A stretch of DNA of 64,000 bases, from the NCBI RefSeq assembly GCF_947492365.1, contig NZ_CANLMB010000002.1, positions 558,001-622,000 on the forward strand, read 5' to 3'. Both the position numbers and the translations under genes were made by a program. The notes below the pieces were generated by a model, which was not told where the DNA came from, ran no database searches, and saw nothing but the letters and a program-made list of their open reading frames with translations. This DNA is from an uncultured Erythrobacter sp. (GTDB lineage: Bacteria > Pseudomonadota > Alphaproteobacteria > Sphingomonadales > Sphingomonadaceae). This document shows, one piece after another, positions 33,873-41,718 of the stretch. The stretch's first letter is position 1; every line of letters begins with the position of its first letter.

Positions 33873-34076
33873 CTAGACGGGTCTGCCTCCTCCAGTGTTT
33901 ACCTGTTCGCCCGCCTCGACAAAGGCCTCTAGATCGCGTGGTCTGTAGCGGACCAACCGCCCGCCTAGCTTTACGAACACAGGCCCGCCTCCCTCATAAC
34001 GCCACGCCTCAAGGGTCCGCTTGGTCGTGCCAAGGCAGGCTGCGGCTTGGTCGGTTGTCAGGAGCGGTTCAAGCAT
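33873..34076 (-). CDS. AlpA/excisionase-type helix-turn-helix protein
   Basis: 67 residues. MerR-like winged-helix: Leu-Leu-Thr-Thr-Asp-Gln-Ala-Ala-Ala-Cys-Leu-Gly-Thr then Thr-Leu-Glu-Ala-Trp-Arg, a basic-aromatic wing (Gly-Gly-Arg-Leu-Val-Arg-Tyr-Arg) and Asp-Leu-Glu-Ala-Phe. ATG 34076 has a GAGAGG site upstream; the longer frame to 34154 is not family-like. Probably directs excision or regulates the integrase; it lies next to attL. Confidence 0.85.
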   Translation of the reverse strand: MLEPLLTTDQAAACLGTTKRTLEAWRYEGGGPVFVKLGGRLVRYRPRDLEAFVEAGEQVNTGGGRPV

Positions 34077-34213
34077 TGCCACCGCCTCTCTTCGACAAAG
34101 AGGCCGGGGCCCGCCTAGACCCGGGTAAGGGGGGACTGGCACGGTCGCTCTCACTTATTTGCGGGGCCTCGGAAGTTTGGGCCAAATTTTGCAAGCGCTG
34201 GCGGCTGACTGAA

Positions 34214-34606
34214 CTACTCATCATTCCCGCCTCCGTCGGCTTGAGGTTCCCAAACGCGAAAGCCCTCCCCAATCGAATAGGCAGCGAATACTCCCGGTTC
34301 ATTTTGTTTGGCGAAGTGCTTGCTATGGATGAGCGAGCCGTAACGATCCCAAATCGTATCGACCGTGCGGCTATACTGATCGCTGTCGCCCAACGCACGG
34401 TATAGGTGTCTATTGAGGACGAGTCCCGGCGCTTGCGAAACAAATCGGACATATGCCGCCGCTTGACTTCTGGGTATCTCAACAGCGCTTTTGCCATTCT
34501 CCCGAAAGCATATTGGGCCATCGAATGCGGGTCGGATTTCGAATGCACCGCAGTTGGGGCAGATTGGGAAGCGCGCAATTGAGCTGATTTGATTGAGGTT
34601 AGGCAT
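34214..34606 (-). CDS. Putative winged-helix protein with N-terminal CPNC motif
   Basis: 130 residues. N-terminal Pro-Ile-Cys-Pro-Asn-Cys-Gly suggests a small zinc knuckle (only one Cys pair plus one later Cys is visible). The C-terminal half, with Tyr-Ser-Arg-Thr-Val-Asp-Thr-Ile-Trp and a final Tyr-Ser-Ile-Gly-Glu-Gly-Phe-Arg-Val-Trp, resembles the OmpR/PhoB-type winged-helix (usual Arg-Thr-Val-Asp and Gly-Val-Gly-Tyr positions). ATG 34606 has AGGAG 8 nt upstream. Function unknown; probable element regulator. Confidence 0.55.
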   Translation of the reverse strand: MPNLNQISSIARFPICPNCGAFEIRPAFDGPICFRENGKSAVEIPRSQAAAYVRFVSQAPGLVLNRHLYRALGDSDQYSRTVDTIWDRYGSLIHSKHFAKQNEPGVFAAYSIGEGFRVWEPQADGGGNDE

Positions 34607-35141
34607 GTTGCAGTCTCCTAAAGGTGACAAGGTTTCAACCCAGTCCCGCAGGAGCCCGGTCGGATGGCGCGGGGTGACCATCCACCAGATACCCAAGGTT
34701 CTTACGGCTTTGCCTGCCTTGGGGCTCGCATTTTGCAGCCCATTTCCTGACTGCCGCCTCTTGGGGCTCTTCACCTCCCTCGTCTCCCGGGAATGAAAGA
34801 GACAGATCAGGTCTGAGGCAACGGCCCAAGCGCTCTTCCGCCATCCGTGCTCGGTTTGCTGCTGACGCGCAATAAGAGACCCGCACCAGCGTCAGTGGAG
34901 TTGGGCGCTAGAATCCCATATTTCAAGTGAAATAGGATTCGACCGTCGACGCCGCTTCAAAACTGGACTTGGCCGCAGGCCGAAATTCTCGATGGATGCC
35001 GAGATCAAATAGTCATGGTTTCATAAATCTTGGGATTATGTTGACTAGTTACCCCGAGCAATGCCTTGATTGGCTAAGTTTAAGTGTACGACGTAAATCG
35101 CGACACACAAGTGAGCAAGCTTGGCGCCTTTGGAGGACAGA
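34607..35141. other. 535-bp non-coding stretch upstream of trlF-like gene
   Basis: No supported gene. An 83-codon minus-strand frame (34635-34886) lacks recognisable similarity. The AT-rich part from about 34915 likely contains the promoter of the PHP/ATPase gene. Confidence 0.45.
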
Positions 35142-37955
35142 ATGAGTTTTGCACATTGGAGGAAATGCGACTTTCAAGTCCACACTCCTCGTGATCCGGG
35201 TTGGAAAGGAGCACGCCCTGTTGGACTTGGTGAAGAGTATCAAGGACGCATAGCAACTTCAGAAGATGTTGATCGAGATCGAGAGAAGTGGGCGTACGAG
35301 TTTGTCGATTGGTGTATCAAGAGAGGGCTAGAAGCGGTTGCCCTTACTGATCATCATGAGATGGTGATGTTCCCCTATGTTGCGGCTGAAGCAGCCAAAC
35401 GACATGAGGCTGACGAATCATTTGGCTTATGGTTCTTCCCCGGAATGGAATTGACCTGCAGGGGGGGCGTTCAGTGCATTATTATCTTTGATGCCGATTT
35501 AGCGGCAGAATGGCGTACGACGGCTCAGGCTAGACTTGGTATTGTCGCTGCCAGCCTTAATGAGTCCGCGCGGCAGGGCCCAGCAGTGACGCAGCTAGAT
35601 TACGACTACCCCGACATTGCGTCGCGCCTTGAGCCAGTCGAAGAACTGAGAGGCCGTTTCATTGTATTGCCCAACGTGTCTGATGGTGGAGCTCATACGG
35701 TTGTCACGCAAGGCGCACACGCCAACTTCAAAGCGATGCCCTATGTAGGTGGCTACGTCGATTGCGGACAATCAATCGATACCATACCTCACAAGCTCCG
35801 TGTACGCCTCTCTGGTGAAGATCCTTATTGGGGCGATAGATACATCTACCCTCTGCCAACATCCGATGCACGATCCGCAGATTACTCGAAGCTCGGTAAC
35901 AATAGCTGCTGGATCAAGCTTGCCGAACCGACCGCTGAGGCCATCAGACAAGCCTTTCTTGGTCACCCATCGCGAATACTCATTACTCCGCCAGTCACCC
36001 CCTCAATTGCAGTGCAGTCTTTATCGGTTTCAGGCTCCTCGATCCTCTCCGATCAAGAACTGCGTTTCAGCCCAGAGTTTAACTCGATCATTGGTGGCCG
36101 AGGTAGCGGAAAGAGCACCGTCCTTGAGTATCTTGCATACGGCCTTGGGCGAAGCTGTTCCGACATCAGCAAAGGGAGCTATTCAGGATCAGACAGGCTC
36201 AAAGGTGTCATTGCGGATACGCTTGTTGCTAGCGGAGCCACAATTGAGATTGGTATCGAGCAGGATCGAGCTAACTTTTATGTCAGGCGCGGAGCTGAAA
36301 CGGGACATGTCGCTACGGTAACCTATCCTGATGGCACCAAGCATGAGATGTCAGTGGCGGAACTTCGAGCCCTCTTTCCTGCAGTGGTGTATAGTCAGGG
36401 TGAACTATCCGAACTCGGCAAGATTGCTGGGAGCCGCGCCCAGCTATCCCAATTACTCCAATTTGTTGATCCAGAATTCAAGCGGAAAGATCGACGGCTT
36501 AGCAATGAGATCGAGCAATCTAAGCTGGCAATTCGGAGGGCGATTCAAGCGCTTGTGAATGGATGGCTACAAGAAGAGAAGGTTAGAAAGCTCAACGCCG
36601 CCAGAGCCACTTTGGAGCAACGGATAGCGGCCCTTCAGAAGTCTCTTCCGACCCTTTCTAAAGAGGAACAAGCACATATCGTACGATATGAAGCGCTCGC
36701 AGAATTGGATGGCAAGCGGCAGGCTGCCGAAGCTCAAGCACAAACAGTACTAGATGAATTCACCGGACTTTGGCAGACATCTCGTTCTCCGGTCGATCTA
36801 TTGTCAACCGCTCCTGAAGCGGCGGATTTTCAAGCAGCCTACGAAGAATTCAGAAAGGTGTTCTCACGTGGCGTGGAAGCGCTAGGGAAGGATCTGGAGG
36901 CTCGTCGCGTCGGAATGGCGACGAAAGGCGCAGAGATCGGCCGCACCCTCATTGATGCAAAGTCTGAGCGTGACAGGGTGATGGAGGAGTTGACCGAGCA
37001 CAAAGTCCAGACAACACAAATAGCGAAACTTCAAGAAGAGCTGCAAGCCTTAGTTGGCCATATCGCAAGCCTCGAATCACGTCAGGTGTCCGTCTCGGAG
37101 AAGCAAGGCGAATTCAATGCTGCTATCGACAACCTGAAGGCACTGGTTGAGGAAGGTGCCAAGACGACTGAGCGTTGGGTCGGCGCAATAGAAATGCTTT
37201 CCGGCAATTGCATTGACGCCGAATTCGTTGCTGCTGGCGATCACTCAGAGGTTCACGCCTCAATTGATGCTCTAGTTGCCCAGACTGGATCGCAAGAGGC
37301 AACCCGCAAGCATCGAGTAGTCGAGCAACTCGCGGATTCTGGGGTCTGGCCATTTTTAGACACCATCCGGGCTGAGTGCCTTTCACTCCTAAGGTGGAAG
37401 ACACTTTCTCCAGAAGGAGGTGGCGGTGCTCCTGCATTTCCGACGATAGAGAATGCGATAGGCGGGACAGAGAACATGAAGACTCGCCTGAAGGAGCTAA
37501 TTGATCTTCAGCGAGTGGAGGCAATTGCTACCGCAACACCGAAGCCCGATGTGTCCTTGTACTATGTCGATGGAGGCAATCGATACGCGTTTGAGAAAGC
37601 TTCGGAGGGACAGCGCGCCGCCGCCCTGCTTCTTATGCTACTCGAACAGGCGGGAGGACCCCTGCTTGTCGATCAACCTGAGGGCGATCTCGACAATAAG
37701 GTCGTATCTGATTTGGCCGAGAAGCTACATTCGGCGAAGCAGCATCGACAGGTTATCTTTGCGAGTCACAATGCAAACATCGTCGTAAACGGCTCGTCAG
37801 AGTTGGTCGTGTCGATGGAAATCACACAAGATGCTAAGCGCTCAGCCTCCGGCCCGGGCGCAATTGACCGCCAAGATATTCGCCTGAAGATTACTGAGAC
37901 AATGGAAGGGGGCGAGAAGGCATTCAAGGATCGTAAGAACAAGTACGGGTACTGA
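35142..37955 (+). CDS. trlF: TrlF-type protein: PHP domain plus SMC-like ABC ATPase
   Basis: 937 residues. The N-terminal PHP (polymerase/histidinol phosphatase) domain has His14 in Phe-Gln-Val-His-Thr-Pro-Arg-Asp and Thr-Asp70-His-His-Glu, likely metal ligands for phosphoester hydrolysis. Residues 318-326 are Walker A (Gly-Gly-Arg-Gly-Ser-Gly-Lys-Ser-Thr), a long Lys/Glu/Gln-rich coiled coil covers about 440-700, and the C-terminus has the ABC signature Ser821-Glu-Gly-Gln, Walker B Leu-Leu-Val-Asp-Gln-Pro-Glu and a Ser-His-Asn H-loop. This is the layout of SMC-like nuclease ATPases. ATG 35142 has GGAGGA upstream. AT-richer than the host genes. Anti-phage function is inferred. Confidence 0.88.
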   Translation: MSFAHWRKCDFQVHTPRDPGWKGARPVGLGEEYQGRIATSEDVDRDREKWAYEFVDWCIKRGLEAVALTDHHEMVMFPYVAAEAAKRHEADESFGLWFFPGMELTCRGGVQCIIIFDADLAAEWRTTAQARLGIVAASLNESARQGPAVTQLDYDYPDIASRLEPVEELRGRFIVLPNVSDGGAHTVVTQGAHANFKAMPYVGGYVDCGQSIDTIPHKLRVRLSGEDPYWGDRYIYPLPTSDARSADYSKLGNNSCWIKLAEPTAEAIRQAFLGHPSRILITPPVTPSIAVQSLSVSGSSILSDQELRFSPEFNSIIGGRGSGKSTVLEYLAYGLGRSCSDISKGSYSGSDRLKGVIADTLVASGATIEIGIEQDRANFYVRRGAETGHVATVTYPDGTKHEMSVAELRALFPAVVYSQGELSELGKIAGSRAQLSQLLQFVDPEFKRKDRRLSNEIEQSKLAIRRAIQALVNGWLQEEKVRKLNAARATLEQRIAALQKSLPTLSKEEQAHIVRYEALAELDGKRQAAEAQAQTVLDEFTGLWQTSRSPVDLLSTAPEAADFQAAYEEFRKVFSRGVEALGKDLEARRVGMATKGAEIGRTLIDAKSERDRVMEELTEHKVQTTQIAKLQEELQALVGHIASLESRQVSVSEKQGEFNAAIDNLKALVEEGAKTTERWVGAIEMLSGNCIDAEFVAAGDHSEVHASIDALVAQTGSQEATRKHRVVEQLADSGVWPFLDTIRAECLSLLRWKTLSPEGGGGAPAFPTIENAIGGTENMKTRLKELIDLQRVEAIATATPKPDVSLYYVDGGNRYAFEKASEGQRAAALLLMLLEQAGGPLLVDQPEGDLDNKVVSDLAEKLHSAKQHRQVIFASHNANIVVNGSSELVVSMEITQDAKRSASGPGAIDRQDIRLKITETMEGGEKAFKDRKNKYGY

Positions 37956-38057
37956 CCACCTCCCCTTAGACCCCTCCCCTGCTCGTTCGGGTAGACCCTC
38001 TCTACTGGAGACCCTCCGTAAGGAAGCTGGTCAGTAGGATGAGGTTAGGGGAGGTGG
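37956..38057. repeat. Inverted repeat after trlF-like gene
   Basis: CCACCTCCCCT at 37956-37966 is perfectly complementary to AGGGGAGGTGG at 38047-38057. The left arm abuts the stop codon. The 80-bp spacing is long for a terminator. The right arm continues into GGTGGTGGAGG, also found near attL at about 33823-33836. Confidence 0.6.
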
Positions 38058-38177
38058 TGGAGGTAGGGGGTTCTCTTCCTAGGTGCAGGCCCGGGGCGGC
38101 TGGCAAGGCTCGCTGAGATGCCAATAGGGTGTGACCCGATAGGGGGTCTCTATATAGTAGCTACGAGTGGCAGAGAG

Positions 38178-38393
38178 CTATTCTGAGGCCAGCCTGAGAA
38201 GGTCCGCTGCCTCAACCTCCAACGCCCTAGCCAGCAAGCCCAGCGCATGAACAGAAGGGTTTCGTGTTCCGCGTTCAAGATCAGAGAGGTAGCTGCGGGT
38301 TAGCCCAGCCTCCTCCGCAACCTCCTCCTGCGTTCGACCTTGGCGCAGCCGCTCCTTGCGGACATTCTCTCCAAGTAAGCGCACCAAATCCAT
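38178..38393 (-). CDS. XRE-family helix-turn-helix regulator
   Basis: 71 residues, almost entirely one Cro/CI-type domain: Leu-Arg-Gln-Gly-Arg-Thr-Gln-Glu-Glu-Val-Ala, Leu-Thr-Arg-Ser-Tyr-Leu-Ser-Asp-Leu-Glu-Arg-Gly-Thr-Arg-Asn-Pro-Ser, then Leu-Ala-Arg-Ala-Leu. ATG 38393 chosen; a GTG at 38408 would add five residues. It probably represses its own and the divergent membrane gene's promoter across the 74-bp gap. Confidence 0.9.
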   Translation of the reverse strand: MDLVRLLGENVRKERLRQGRTQEEVAEEAGLTRSYLSDLERGTRNPSVHALGLLARALEVEAADLLRLASE

Positions 38394-38467
38394 TCGCCCG
38401 ATTGACACGATTGGAGAACATTGGTCTGTCTACTGTCCGTGTCATTAGAGGTTGAGGGCGAATTGTG

Positions 38468-38851
38468 ATGGATGAATTGAATGGCCGACAGGCAATCAAT
38501 CAAGCTGAGGCCACCGGGGCGCTCTTTCTCCCTGCCATCGTCGCTTGCGCGGCTGGAGGTTACAAGCTGGCCTCGCACCCTTGGCCCAGCACCAATGGCC
38601 AATTGCTGCTCATGCTCGGCGTTCTAACGCTGTTTGGGGCCTTTGGAGTGGGGTCTCGGCCGCGCCTTGCTTTGTTCGCAGTGCCGCTAGCGATATACAC
38701 CTTTATCATCATCGGCTGTCTAGCCCTCGGGTTGGCAATCTCTGAGGGTAGCGGATGGTGGACCATTGGAGAGGCAGCGTTTTGGGTCCTGTTCGGCTGG
38801 TATGTTTCCTTTAGGATTACACGCTCTCTAAAGACCGCACAGTCTACCTAG
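38468..38851 (+). CDS. Small membrane protein, unknown
   Basis: 127 residues with about four hydrophobic segments (about 18-34, 43-60, 66-90 and 93-114). No family recognised. Divergent from the XRE regulator; its last 4 bases overlap the end of the converging 392-residue gene. Element location and membrane character would suit an effector or immunity partner, but nothing in the sequence proves it. Confidence 0.6.
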   Translation: MDELNGRQAINQAEATGALFLPAIVACAAGGYKLASHPWPSTNGQLLLMLGVLTLFGAFGVGSRPRLALFAVPLAIYTFIIIGCLALGLAISEGSGWWTIGEAAFWVLFGWYVSFRITRSLKTAQST

Positions 38852-40026
38852 CCTTCTCGATTGCGCTTCCTTGCCAAGGCTCTTTCCATTGCCTCAATCT
38901 GCGGTTTCATTTCCTTGAATATCTGCTCTTTTTCTTCTGGGGTCATTTCGTCATGAGGGTTCGCGGCATCGTAGCGCCAGCCGGAAACCATCTGGTCGTA
39001 AATCTCGTGGATCGTAGTTTGAAGCGAGAGGGGCGGATAAGCGGCAAATTTCATCGACCCTTGTTTCTTTAACTCGTCCTCGTTCGCCGCATAGTATGAA
39101 GCTATCTCCCGGAGTCCCGGCCTTAGCTTCTCAATGTCGAAGTATCTCTGGTCGGACCGGAGAAAGAGCGGAGCCAGCTCATGGTGCAGCTTATCCGCTG
39201 ACACGAATATGCGGCAGAAGGGCAGGTAGAATAGATACTCTAAATCAATCAGATTTGTTGGCTTCTGACCGATCAAATTGAGTGCCACTGCATAACGCAA
39301 TGTAAGAGCAAGCCTTAGGCAGAAATGCAGATACGGCAGAAAGTGTTTTATGGGCGGGCGGCGGTATTTCACCCACATTTTTGCAACATGCTTCTTGCTC
39401 TTCGCGGGCTGCTCGAATTGGCTCAATCCGAATTTGAGTGTGCGAAACTGATAACCCGGAGCATCGAGGAACGTGTCTACGGCGGCGACCACCTGATCCA
39501 ACGTCTCAGGATAGAGGGCATCTCGCTTCCTCGAATGGGAGAAGATTCTAACCAACTGCTCAAGCGACTTGTCAGACTTTGCTCTTTTACGGAGCATTGC
39601 CCCTTGGGAACGTTCTGCATCATCGAATATCTGGTCGCTCCACCGTTTGAGTGCCCGTTCCTCATCACTCTCATCGACGACCGCCCCCAATTTACCTTCC
39701 ACGTCAAAGAAGGTCTCTGCCGCAACAACCGGGTGCCCCTTCATCTCGACGGGATTCCCCAATACCTCGCCATCAATTAGGGCTTGGAATGACATCTGAA
39801 GATAGTTCCCGAGACCATCAGAAGCGCGGGCGGCTAGCGCAGCTACAGCAGACTCAGGCGTGCCTCGCCTCGGCTTTTTCGCAATGTTGCCTAGAACTTC
39901 TCGAACGTAAACGGGAGTGACGAGGGTGATGAAGAAGTGAACGAGCCACCTTGCCTCGTCCTTCGACAGCCTCTGCATTGCTGACTTGTCATAGAGAAGA
40001 GGAGGGCCGTGAGTCATTGAACGCAT
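38848..40026 (-). CDS. Unknown 392-residue cytoplasmic protein
   Basis: No signal peptide or membrane segment is convincing. The most distinctive stretch is Leu-Glu-Tyr-Leu-Phe-Tyr-Leu-Pro-Phe-Cys-Arg-Ile-Phe-Val-Ser (about 255-270) followed by Ala-Asp-Lys-Leu-His-His, resembling the strand and helix after the active-site region of some PIN-like proteins, but the acidic set cannot be confirmed by eye. The C-terminus is charged (Glu/Lys/Arg). It lies just downstream of the integrase gene on the same strand (51-bp gap). Function unknown. Confidence 0.6.
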   Translation of the reverse strand: MRSMTHGPPLLYDKSAMQRLSKDEARWLVHFFITLVTPVYVREVLGNIAKKPRRGTPESAVAALAARASDGLGNYLQMSFQALIDGEVLGNPVEMKGHPVVAAETFFDVEGKLGAVVDESDEERALKRWSDQIFDDAERSQGAMLRKRAKSDKSLEQLVRIFSHSRKRDALYPETLDQVVAAVDTFLDAPGYQFRTLKFGLSQFEQPAKSKKHVAKMWVKYRRPPIKHFLPYLHFCLRLALTLRYAVALNLIGQKPTNLIDLEYLFYLPFCRIFVSADKLHHELAPLFLRSDQRYFDIEKLRPGLREIASYYAANEDELKKQGSMKFAAYPPLSLQTTIHEIYDQMVSGWRYDAANPHDEMTPEEKEQIFKEMKPQIEAMERALARKRNREG

Positions 40027-40077
40027 CTGATAGCAAAGCGCAGCACGCGGAGAATAGCCCTATGCTCACAGATTATC

Positions 40078-41418
40078 TTAAAGCTCCGAGCTACCGACCA
40101 TTCGTTCCCCAGCCGCCTTGAGCCCCTCACGCTGTACTGAGTCCTCTAGGGTGGCATAGCGCGCCGTGGTGCTCGCCTGTGTATGTCCTAGCGCCTTTCC
40201 TACAGTGGCAAGCGTAGAGCCGCCCGAAAGCATAAAGCTGGCGAGGGTCCGCCTCAGATCGTGCAGCCTCACCCCTTCCAGCCCGGCTAGAGCTGTGATT
40301 GCCCTCCAAGGGTGTTTCAGGTCGGCGCGAGGGCCAATCCCAACAGGCTCTCCGGAGTTGATGTCTACGGGGGCCGACTTGCGGCGCTTCTCAGTGCTCC
40401 CCGGAAACAAATAGACCGAGTGGCTCTTGCGCTCGAACATCGCCTTGAGCGTCTCAAGCGCAGGCCCCTCAAGCTCAAGCCTATGGATGCGCTTCGTCTT
40501 GGTGTGGGCTGAGGGCTTCTGCCAAAGGCCCCGTTCTAAATCGAATTGAGACCACTCAGCTTTGAGCACCTCTTGAAGCCGCGCCCCGGTGAACAAAAGG
40601 AGGCGGATTGCATCAGCGGCTTCCCTGTCGGTTGCGCTTCTCTCAGTCTCAGGGAGGGGCTTGGTCTTGTGCTCGACCGTCTCAGGGTCATCATCAGGGG
40701 AGACGGGTCTAAGGCCCGCAGCGTAGTCCTCACAGGCCCGCAGCAGCCGCTTCACCTCGCCTTCGCTAAGGTTCTGCCATCGCTGGTCCTCAGGGAACTT
40801 GCGAACGCCCCTACACGGATTGTCATTCCTCCACCCCCGCTCAATCGCCAGCGAGAACAACTTGCTCAGCAGTGCGAGGAGGCGGTTGGCCTGATAGACC
40901 CCCTTGGTCCCTCTTGCGATGCCAGCGGCCCTTGTGTCCCCGTGCAGCTTCCGAATGTCGGTGATGGTCACCGCCTCCACCTTCTTCGATCCAAGTGCTT
41001 CAATGGCTATGCGGGAGAGCTGGCGCGCATGGCGGATAGTCGACGATCTAAGGGCCTGTGAGGGCGCATAATCCTCTAGGTAGACCTTGGAGAGGCTCTC
41101 AACCGTTGGGGCGTTCTTAGCGGCTTCCTCAGCCTCCCTCGCTGCCCTCTCCTCGACATGGGGGTCTACACCTGCCCTCACCTTCCGCAGCACTTCGCGG
41201 GCCATATCGCGGGCCTCTTGAACGGTGAATGTGGGGAACGCGCCGAGCGCCTTCATGCTGGACCGCCCGTGGATACGATAGGAGGCAACAAAGCGCCGGG
41301 TCCCGCTTTTGGAGACCACAAGGCGAAAGCCCCTCACCTCGCTGTCCGAGATGGTCTGACCGGGCTGAGCAGCTTCCACCACGCTCTTGGTGAGCCGTGT
41401 GTCTGAGAGTTTGGGCAT
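40078..41418 (-). CDS. int: Tyrosine-type integrase with Arm-binding (DUF4102) domain
   Basis: 446 residues. N-terminal DUF4102-type Arm domain (about 8-90), core-binding helices (about 105-220) and catalytic domain with Arg280 (Thr-Gly-Ala-Arg), His-Asp-Leu-Arg-Arg-Thr, Leu-Gly-His and nucleophile Tyr421 (Thr-Ala-Arg-Tyr). It is the P4-like class that targets tRNA 3' ends, matching the tRNA-Lys duplication. Located about 200 bp from the distal repeat. Confidence 0.95.
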   Translation of the reverse strand: MPKLSDTRLTKSVVEAAQPGQTISDSEVRGFRLVVSKSGTRRFVASYRIHGRSSMKALGAFPTFTVQEARDMAREVLRKVRAGVDPHVEERAAREAEEAAKNAPTVESLSKVYLEDYAPSQALRSSTIRHARQLSRIAIEALGSKKVEAVTITDIRKLHGDTRAAGIARGTKGVYQANRLLALLSKLFSLAIERGWRNDNPCRGVRKFPEDQRWQNLSEGEVKRLLRACEDYAAGLRPVSPDDDPETVEHKTKPLPETERSATDREAADAIRLLLFTGARLQEVLKAEWSQFDLERGLWQKPSAHTKTKRIHRLELEGPALETLKAMFERKSHSVYLFPGSTEKRRKSAPVDINSGEPVGIGPRADLKHPWRAITALAGLEGVRLHDLRRTLASFMLSGGSTLATVGKALGHTQASTTARYATLEDSVQREGLKAAGERMVGSSEL

Positions 41419-41624
41419 TCAGGCCTCCTTGCCTTTACACCTCCCTCATAGCCGAAACCGGGCTAATCCGATAGATAGATAACCACACCGCAACCACAAA
41501 AGTCCCAGAACTGGCAGGGACAGACAGATGCTCAACCGTAGAGAAATTTGCTTATACCCCTGTAACTACGAGATATAATGAGGATTAACCGCATTCCTCA
41601 GAACTGCGCAGAATTAATGACGCG

Positions 41625-41675
41625 CTGACTTTTAATCAGTAGGTCGCTGGTTCGAACCCAGCAGGGCTCACCATC
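41625..41675 (+). repeat. attR direct repeat (tRNA-Lys 3' fragment)
   Basis: Exact 51-bp copy of 33726-33776; without the 5' half it cannot form a tRNA. Marks the right end of the element. The 200 bp between the integrase start and this site contain GCAACCAC at 41490-41497, also present near attL at 33854-33861, a possible integrase arm site. Confidence 0.93.
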
Positions 41676-41718
41676 TTTTCCCGTCATCCACCGCATGCTG
41701 CAACGCGAGTGAAATCGT

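Larger units (their letters stand above)
33726..41675. mobile_element. Integrative element in tRNA-Lys, about 7.9 kb
   Basis: Bounded by two identical 51-bp copies of the tRNA-Lys 3' segment (33726-33776 and 41625-41675), unit length 7899 bp. Inside are an AlpA-like excisionase gene, a putative winged-helix protein, a PHP/ABC-ATPase, an XRE regulator, a small membrane protein, a 392-residue unknown and a tyrosine integrase next to the distal repeat. No replication, capsid or conjugation gene is visible, so it is a satellite-like or defence-carrying island. Cargo genes are AT-richer than the flanks. Confidence 0.92.

Noticed and set aside
41625-41675. Second tRNA-Lys gene
   Set aside because: Only the 3' 51 bp is present; the D-arm and 5' acceptor are missing, so it is an attachment-site copy.
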